From Dichotomocladium elegans (lineage: Eukaryota > Mucoromycota > Mucoromycetes > Mucorales > Lichtheimiaceae), in NCBI GenBank assembly GCA_025716815.1, contig JAIXMN010000006.1, positions 868,001-932,000 of the forward strand: a stretch of DNA of 64,000 bases, written 5' to 3'. A model generated the notes under the pieces. The model was not told the origin of the DNA. It ran no database searches and worked only from the letters and a program-made list of their open reading frames with translations. This document shows, in pieces, positions 57,145 through 64,000 of this stretch. Position 1 is the stretch's first letter, and every line of letters starts with the position of its first letter. Position numbers and translations under genes: made by a program.

Positions 57145-59600
57145 AGAGTTATCAGTAGCACATCAAAGCTACATATGCTACGCCACATGAAAGTGAGGGA
57201 CATAGCCCACACCAACTGCCATAATCCTTCGTGCGACGCCTTTGGTTGCAAATTACAAACAAGAACACCCAATTTTGTATCGGTTTACCTCGGTGGCGAT
57301 TGTGAATTCGTAGACAGCAAGTCTTATTCTGGGCGAGATGCCCTTGATTTGATTTTGGCTATATCCATCCTGTCATTGACTTCCCCCATGAAAGGACAAT
57401 GTAGCAGGAACGATAACAACAGTTCCAACAATGAGAACTGCAAGTACAAGAATACGAACAACTGCTATTTCTCGAACAAGAATCACTGCCCCTTTTTAAG
57501 ATAGTAGCTGATTGTCCGAAGGTCAATAAGAGCAGACTTACAAGACTACCCAGAAACATTACTTTTCAGGTCTTTCATTCCAATATCGCTACGCCCAACA
57601 AAGAAAATATCATTCGGTGCATGCGCTCCCTAAATAGCTGTTTTGTTCAATCCATGAAAGGATTTGTCTACTTTGATTTCTTATAAATGATGTACTTTCT
57701 GAGCGAATTCCTTCTTTATCAAATCCATCCTCAGCCTTTCATCCATGGCCTTATCCGATATGAATCTATATGCTATCGTTTGTTGTCTTTTTATTTGTGA
57801 GTGGCAATCGTTGCTGTTTCTAGATGACCAATATTACCCGTACCCAAGGTCATGGAAGGGAGTGCGATGGAGACCGGACTCCTCTGTGGGGCCGTGATTT
57901 GGCTGTCTTCGGGCAGGGCTCTTGCCTTTTTTTTCTTTTTTGTCTCTGGTCCCCTCGTCCCTCCGGGGTTATTTGCCGTGCGTGCTGATATGCCCCGCGA
58001 AGACGCCGCCGGCCATCCGCATCTGCCGTTGCTTCTGGCGTTGCTTGTCCCTATGCTTCTGCCGCTACTCCCCTTCATGTTCCACCGTCCCGGTTATTGC
58101 CGGGACATACCTGGCTAACCCCGTGGACGAGGGTATAAGTAGGGAGAAGAATCAATATTCTTTGATGAATAACGATTTTCTTTATCGTTTCCAATATCGA
58201 TGTGAATCTTTTATATCTATTGATACGACAATTTTATACAATCTTATGTGTCATTTTCTGTACTTTGTACAACATTTATTTTTGAAAATAAAGTATACAC
58301 TCAAGTCAAAGGTTATCTTTTCTTCCCAACATCGAGCCACATGCAAGAGACCGATTCCTCCGAGGATTTGGTACCTCATGTTCCGAGAAAAGGTTTGAAG
58401 CATAAACCATACCGTTGAACACTGTCCTGTTTGTGCATATGGACCACAGTAGCTCCCGGTTGCCACCCTTGACATAATATCCCAGTGGGTGGAATCAAAC
58501 AATGATACTTTACTGCCTGTGGTAATTTTTTGAAGAATATTCGGTCCCCTTCGGTTCCTCACCCTGATACCCTACTTAGAGTAACTTGTCATATGGCTGG
58601 GTCTATGACACTGCTACCATATGATCATGGAAGACGCTTCAGCAATAGTAATCATTTGCCGGACTTGAGATCTTGCACGGTTCGAGGTCGTTGCTTGGAC
58701 TGTATACAAGTCGTCTGCTCTCACTAATCTCCGCATACACTCTTCAGAAGGTTTCATGGCTCATGAACTAGATGATCTCTTTGCTCATAATCGTACAATG
58801 CTGAATTAGCGACTATCGTGTGCTTTCTTGCTGATGCTGCTGCTGTTACTATTGTGTGATATAGGGAGGAACGGTGTTTCAAGCTTTGTGTTCATTAGTC
58901 GGTTCGCAGTAACATCGCCAATCCTTGTACATCTCGGTTCTTGGTACGCTGTATTTTCTGTCACCTAGACCATTCTGCATGCTATGCAAGCTTTTCCAGG
59001 TAACCATTAACCCACAGAACTTAGTTCCTAGCCACACTGAAAAGTCTATACCCACAACAACCCGGTGAGCGCTTTTATCATGAATGGTAAACTTATGATC
59101 TGCAGCCTAATCAGGACCGGAATCGTGTAACTTTGGTACATTGGACATTCGGGTGTCAACCGAGTCAAGAACGGATACGATCTCTCTTCAATGGGCTCCA
59201 CCGCTGCACAGCTGTTCTCTCGTATCTTTGGATAATTACTCTAGCTGCTGGAACCAATGCCTTTCAGTGCAGTGAAATGGAATGAAGACAGAGTGAAGTA
59301 AGCTATATAATCTACATTAAATTCATAATCCTGTCGAGCACAAGTACTTCGAGTGCCCATAAAAACAAGTGTCATGGTTATCGGTCATGGACAGCTCTCA
59401 CTGCTGCCTATCGTATCCGGTTTACCCAGCTCACACCCATGACCCCCTTTACAATCACGCTCTTTCATGCATGCGCTGTTCAAGTCTTTGGCAGAACAGA
59501 GCCGAAGCATATATGCGTCCCGGACAGCGTGAATGTAGAGGAGACAAATGGAATCTGTGTTGTTCATGAAAAAGCCGGGTATATTTAAAAGACACTTTTA
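57145..59600. other. gene-poor region, middle part
   Basis: AT-rich except for a GC-rich island at about 57840-58130 with a perfect 7-bp stem hairpin (GTCCCGG and CCGGGAC, 58088-58107 approximately) just before a TATAAG box at about 58132. No gene was recognised. Confidence 0.45.
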
Positions 59601-59813
59601 TCTTCCCGTGAAGAACTTGAACCATTTTGATCGTCTGCCCGTTGCTTTCACGGATGCGGGCTTTTTGACGCTACCGACTCTTCCAAGTGATGGCAACAGC
59701 TCAAGCTCCAGCACTTTGTGTTTACCGTTTCGTAGGAAGTCGGGGAGCTGATCACCTAGTCTTAGAGCTTTTTCATACGCGCCATTCGTAACTTTTATTG
59801 CTGCATTCTTCAT
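59601..59813 (-). CDS. possible small basic protein (unrecognised)
   Basis: Seventy-one-codon frame starting at an ATG at 59813 and beginning MKNAAIKVTNGAYEKALRL, ending in a basic tail (RRSKWFKFFTGR). Composition is protein-like (Lys, Leu, Gly in a plausible pattern), but length is within chance expectation for this window. A possible splice acceptor lies just upstream of the ATG. I recognise no family. Confidence 0.2.
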
Positions 59814-61760
59814 CCGGATTCTAACGGTAGCATTCTTCCCCCCTCCCCATATCTTTTGTAGGTATATCTGAGTTTCGGAGCCAGGGCGCCTGAGCTGCTT
59901 GAAAAGTGTAAAGCGCGGGAGGAAGATAGACCATTACGCCGATCACATAACATGTTGCTGGATGCCTTACCCACGGGGGGGGTTGGGGGGAGCGCTCTCC
60001 CGTTGTCATTTGACTGAGGAGATTGATAATCAAAGGGAAAGTCACAGGTCACATTACCGTCTGAGCATGAAAGAAAAACTATAAATAAGGGCCATTTTCC
60101 AAGTTCTGGAGACCCTCATCCATTTTTTTCATTGTTCAGCTTTTTTGGATACTATTGCCGTTGTTCAAACTTTTACCATTTTGGAAAGGTTGTAATCAAC
60201 TGTGGAAAATGTGTCCCCCCTTTTCCATTTTGTTTGTTTATGGGCGATCGGACTGGCCATCCATCGCCCTTTTTCTGTTCGTTCTTGTTTCTGGGTCAAG
60301 TAAAGAAAGGAACATGAATTTTAAATAATGAAAATGAAAATAAAAATGGTTGGCGTGGAACGTTGACTATGGATTGTTCATGCAACATGGCGATCTTGGT
60401 CGTCACACCCAATGACGTCAATTCTGTACCTCCATTGGTAAGGATGAATAGACAAGCCTTCCTTACACTCTCATCGACTTCCTACTGCTGCTACTCCTTG
60501 TTTTTTGTTAGCTCTCATCAATTCTACCTTCTCAGCCAAATTTTTCTACCTGGTTCCATTCATACCATTCATTCCATTCATTGCCATGTCGAACGATGGC
60601 ATCAAGATGTAATTGATGCAATAGCGAAAGAATGGACAGAAGCGGGGAAACAAATATACCTTTCTCCCTAAACAGTGTTGGAAAGGTGATCTACGGTCAA
60701 CGTCAACATGAGACATATAATATTTACTGTCTTTCGTCGGTACAATTATACGGTCTAATCGCTACTAAGGACCGTTTAATTGTTGTGCTTGGGTGGTTTG
60801 ATTAGTCCAAATAGACGATCAAGACCAAGTATGTATTAAATTCACATACTGTTCCTAAAGGAAGAGATAAGTAACCCTTTATTTGATTAAATCTTGCTGC
60901 TTGAATTCTAGATACATTAGGCTCATTAACCACCGATGTATTCCACATCGACACAGAATCTAGAAGAAAGGTAATTCAAAAGATACATGACGTCTTCAGG
61001 AAACCGTCCGCAGAAACACTGTCATCTACCTCGCCACGATTGATTCTCGCTCGCCAATCTTCGATTCAAGAAAAGACTTTGTTGCAGAGTGTCATAGATG
61101 GTTATACTGCGACACGGGGGGGGAGGATAAAAGGGGGCCCGTCATAACCGTCAAAATCACCCACAGCACCGAAGCAGTCTTCTTGGCAAGTTATCCGATA
61201 TGTCGTTTCGAACCACGCTTCTTTACCTCCATGAGCCTTGTCAGTGCCTATGATGTTGCTAGCCTTGGAATGCCTTGTCAATGGCACTGTTATGTTAGCC
61301 GCTTGGTGCGATCATCCTTGGACCGGGAATTCTCATCTAAGGTGAAAATAAGAAGCCAACCGTTTCTGTGCATAAGGTCATGCGTACAATAGCTTCCTCG
61401 AGTCCTCATTTTGAGCAGAATTACTTGAGCGTTGGAGGTGGATGATATCTGCAAGAAATAAGTTTACTACTAGAAAAGGGTATATAAACCGTTTTTCATA
61501 CATTCCATCCAAAAAAAAAAGGAAAAGAGACCCTTCCTGTAGTGGAATGGTACAGTTACTTGTTACACGTTACTTCAGATTTTGGCGCACCATGGTGGCA
61601 TTTTTGTTGTGTGCACAGATCTATTACTGTGCTGGGCAAGTGTTTTCTTGGAACAGGTCATCTTTTCTTTTTTTTTCGAAGCTGCATCAGAATACGGCTA
61701 ATTGTACTGTCATGTTGATAACCATACTGCAGCCGCGTCTTTATTGCTAGTGTTACATAT
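59814..61760. other. gene-poor region, right part
   Basis: AT-rich, with scattered short frames (60363-60671, 61442-61750) lacking recognisable domains. No RNA gene was seen. Confidence 0.45.
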
Positions 61761-64000
61761 TCAAATATTTTTCTTGTGCTGATGCCAGTCCTTGAAGGAA
61801 TCATTATGACGCTGCGTCCACGCATACCATTCAGAGAAGTCCATGGAGGATGAGAGATTAGCAAATGGGTTTTCGGGATTGTTGCGAAATATGTTCAGCA
61901 TGTGTGCTTGTTGTGGTCCAGGCCCATTCTCCTGCTGCATTGGAACGCGGCTGGTATATCCTATCCCGGAGAAGGATTCGTCCGCGTTGCTGCTATCGTA
62001 ATTAATGGCAGATGTAGACGGAACCTTGTAGTGCACACCCTCAGTGGTTGTGGGCGTTTGTAAATGGAAGGCCGTTATACATGGCTCAGATGAAGGGAAT
62101 GGTATACTTGGACTGACGTTGAGATATGGTGATACTTGGGAGCAAGGCAACATGGGCTTATTCTTGTTTGATGCTATGTCGTCGCTTATGGAGTGCAGGG
62201 GAGGAGGCAGCGATTCGATTGCTGTGTACGAAGTGATATCACGTAACATCACATCCAGCTCGTTAGGGTTATTGGGTAGTTCGAAGCCAAATTGCTTGAG
62301 TGTATATACATCAGGACACGCTATAAATATGCATGTTAATACCTACATGTATCTTGTTACTAGTGGCGTAAACGCCTTACCATTTTGCAATGTGTTCGTT
62401 AAATAGTTCTGGGAGGAGGCTGGTTGATTGGGGGAATATCCGCCCAAGAGCCCAGGAGCCTGTTGCTCTGGAAAAGGTCTCCATAGCTGGTCTTCGCATT
62501 GCTTTGCACATGATTCCGGGAGTGTTGTTTGGATAAGCTCCGTTGAATAGGCTGGGTCATTGCCCGGTTGCTGTTCCTCTGTAGCAGTTATATTGGTATT
62601 AGGCGTATTCAGATCGATATTCGTTTGCAAACTTTCGGTAATTAAGCGCACCACGTCATAAAGCAGCCGGCTAAGGCTCGATAAATCACGCAGGCGCTCC
62701 ACTACCCTCAAGCTTTTTCTTAGTTCGGCTCTCCCGGAAGCAGCGACCTGATCATCAGGGCTCCTGGTATTGTAGATATGGATAAGGCAGAATTGAAATA
62801 TCGGATAAATGCTAAAGGCGAAAGGGAACATGATGAAATCGCGGACCGTCATGCGCTCTGCAATGTATATTCCTCGACTGGCAGCGCTTGAACTGATTCG
62901 TATGGAAAGGGATGCTGGGCGGGGTTCCACATCATGATAAGGACCTTGTTTTTCGATAAATGGACGATGCAGCAAAATCAGACACGCACTATAACACATC
63001 AATGTTGATGCTGTCCGGACAAAAAATGTCAGAATGAAATGCTCTCTATGTTTCAAGCTCCACAAAAGGATTAACCATTACCGATACTCGGCGCAAAATA
63101 GCCCTTCTGCTCATCAAAATCTTTAAAATTTGAGGTTTTCATGGCTTTCAGAAATCCAAAGCGCCACTCTGTAAGCTCATGATCAAGCCCCCGAACAATA
63201 GCGTCGCTGCCCTGTGTAATAGAATATTCACGAGCTTTTGGGGTATACAATCCTTGAAGTATCCGCCCTAAAATCTCCGAGAGTTTAATCAACTGAATGA
63301 AAAACTGGTAAATGTCAACTTCGTCGTCTGTGGATTCGGGCCGGTATGTAGCAGACGGGAACCGAGGCGTAGAATCATCATTTTCATCTATTGGATCGTC
63401 CAGCACTTCTTTCCACGATGCATATGGACTAGGATAGGATACATCATTATCCTGCGTTTGCTTGTTAGAAATGTGCGCAAGGCGAACGAACGAAGAAGTT
63501 CTGATAAAGGCATACCTCTTCACGGATACTCAATGGTCTACCCAATGCAGTGGACTGGAAACGATCCGTAATATGTAATGCCCACCATATTCGCTTCCGT
63601 AACTCTTTATCGCTTTCAGGTATTTCCCAATCTTCGACTGACCTATTCAGACAAAATGCTTGGGCCTTCGTATACATGCATTCATTAGACCTATAGCTTT
63701 AGACATGTGGATGACTGCCGCGCTCACCAAGCGTATTGCCTGCAGAAAGCGCACTTTATTAATATACTCCTCAAATCCACACCATTATCGTTCTTTACCG
63801 TCCCGTTCAGATTCCAGGCTGTAGCTTCTTGATTGCTGATATTTGAATTTGTATTATGTATGAGGATGATCGCCTGAACTTTAGAGATGGATGATCCACA
63901 GGAGGTACTGGACATATACCCGAATGCTTGGTCAAAGAAACGGTTAGCCCACTCGCGTGCACCATCCCAGGCCAAATCCGGTGGAACGAAGCGATCATGC
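61761..64000 (-). CDS. fungal-specific transcription factor (MHR domain), 5' partial
   Basis: C-terminal and middle part of a Zn2Cys6-type regulator; the N-terminal zinc cluster would lie beyond the right edge and is not seen. The Fungal_trans middle homology region is visible: ANRFFDQAF, SKVQAIILIHN, AWNLNGT, AIRL, AQAFCLNRSVEDWEIPE, ELRKRIWWALHITDRFQST, LGRPLSIREE, then CLILLHRPFIEKQG. The acidic, Asn/Gln/Ser-rich C-terminus ends KDWHQHKKNI. Several short introns are read in phase, including a 12-nt exon (AIRL) at 63728-63739 and an intron at about 62325-62380 joining LTNTLQN to ACPDVYTLKQFG. The target pathway is unknown; the family often controls carbon or nitrogen use. Confidence 0.82.

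Noticed and set aside
57791..58078. Basic Gly/Arg-rich minus-strand frame that could be a Gag fragment
   Set aside because: No zinc knuckle or other retroelement motif; openness follows from the GC-rich island.
1..64000. tRNA, snRNA, rRNA genes and CRISPR arrays
   Set aside because: Looked for tRNA T-loop (GTTCGA) contexts with matching acceptor stems, spliceosomal RNA signature starts and regularly spaced repeats by eye; none convinced. A tRNAscan or Infernal run would be decisive.

Overview
The window is nuclear DNA of a filamentous fungus. Nearly every gene is broken by short introns (about 50-120 nt, GT-AG with a few GC-AG), promoters are compact and rich in homopolymers, and fungal markers are present: a fungal-specific MHR transcription factor, an Ssk1-type response regulator, a Dal5-type MFS carrier and a Cys3/Met4-like bZIP. 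The style of several proteins (kelch protein with a second membrane module, polyQ PUF protein, HAPSTR1/UPF0472 homologue) points to an early-diverging lineage, probably Mucoromycota. That placement is inferred from gene character, not from an alignment.

Layout. 1-6.3 kb: mitochondrial HemW/RSAD1-like radical SAM protein (3' end cut by the window edge), an eEF1A-lysine-methyltransferase-4-like enzyme, an unusual ATP-dependent DNA ligase and an MTH1-like Nudix hydrolase. 6.7-10.5 kb: a large Ssk1-type response regulator fused to membrane helices and an apparently dead histidine-kinase core. 11-18.6 kb: an unknown coiled-coil protein, a RING-H2 E3, a kelch membrane protein and a POF1-like nucleotidyltransferase. 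18.6-27.4 kb: fatty-acid elongase, KH-domain RNA-binding protein, eIF3a, HAPSTR1-like protein, bZIP factor. 28.5-39.8 kb, all minus strand: F-box/LRR protein, MFS carrier, CCT1 chaperonin, malate dehydrogenase, NAA50 acetyltransferase. 41.6-55.9 kb: Ser-rich membrane protein, APE1-type AP endonuclease, MFAP1 splicing factor, nucleotide-sugar transporter, SCP2, phosphoglycerate dehydrogenase, RRM+PUF protein. 55.9-61.7 kb is gene-poor and holds a decayed Tc1/mariner-like transposase. 61.8 kb to the right edge: a fungal-specific transcription factor whose N-terminus lies outside.

Most genes are housekeeping. Themes: translation and its modification (eIF3a, EEF1AKMT4-like, NAA50, CCT1), DNA and nucleotide-pool repair (DNA ligase, MTH1-like, APE1-like), stress signalling (Ssk1-like, HAPSTR1-like) and RNA control (KH, PUF, MFAP1). 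No tRNA, rRNA, CRISPR array or intact transposon was seen. Exon limits were placed by reading splice signals and reading-frame phase by eye. Where all exon lengths are given, the summed coding length is a multiple of three.
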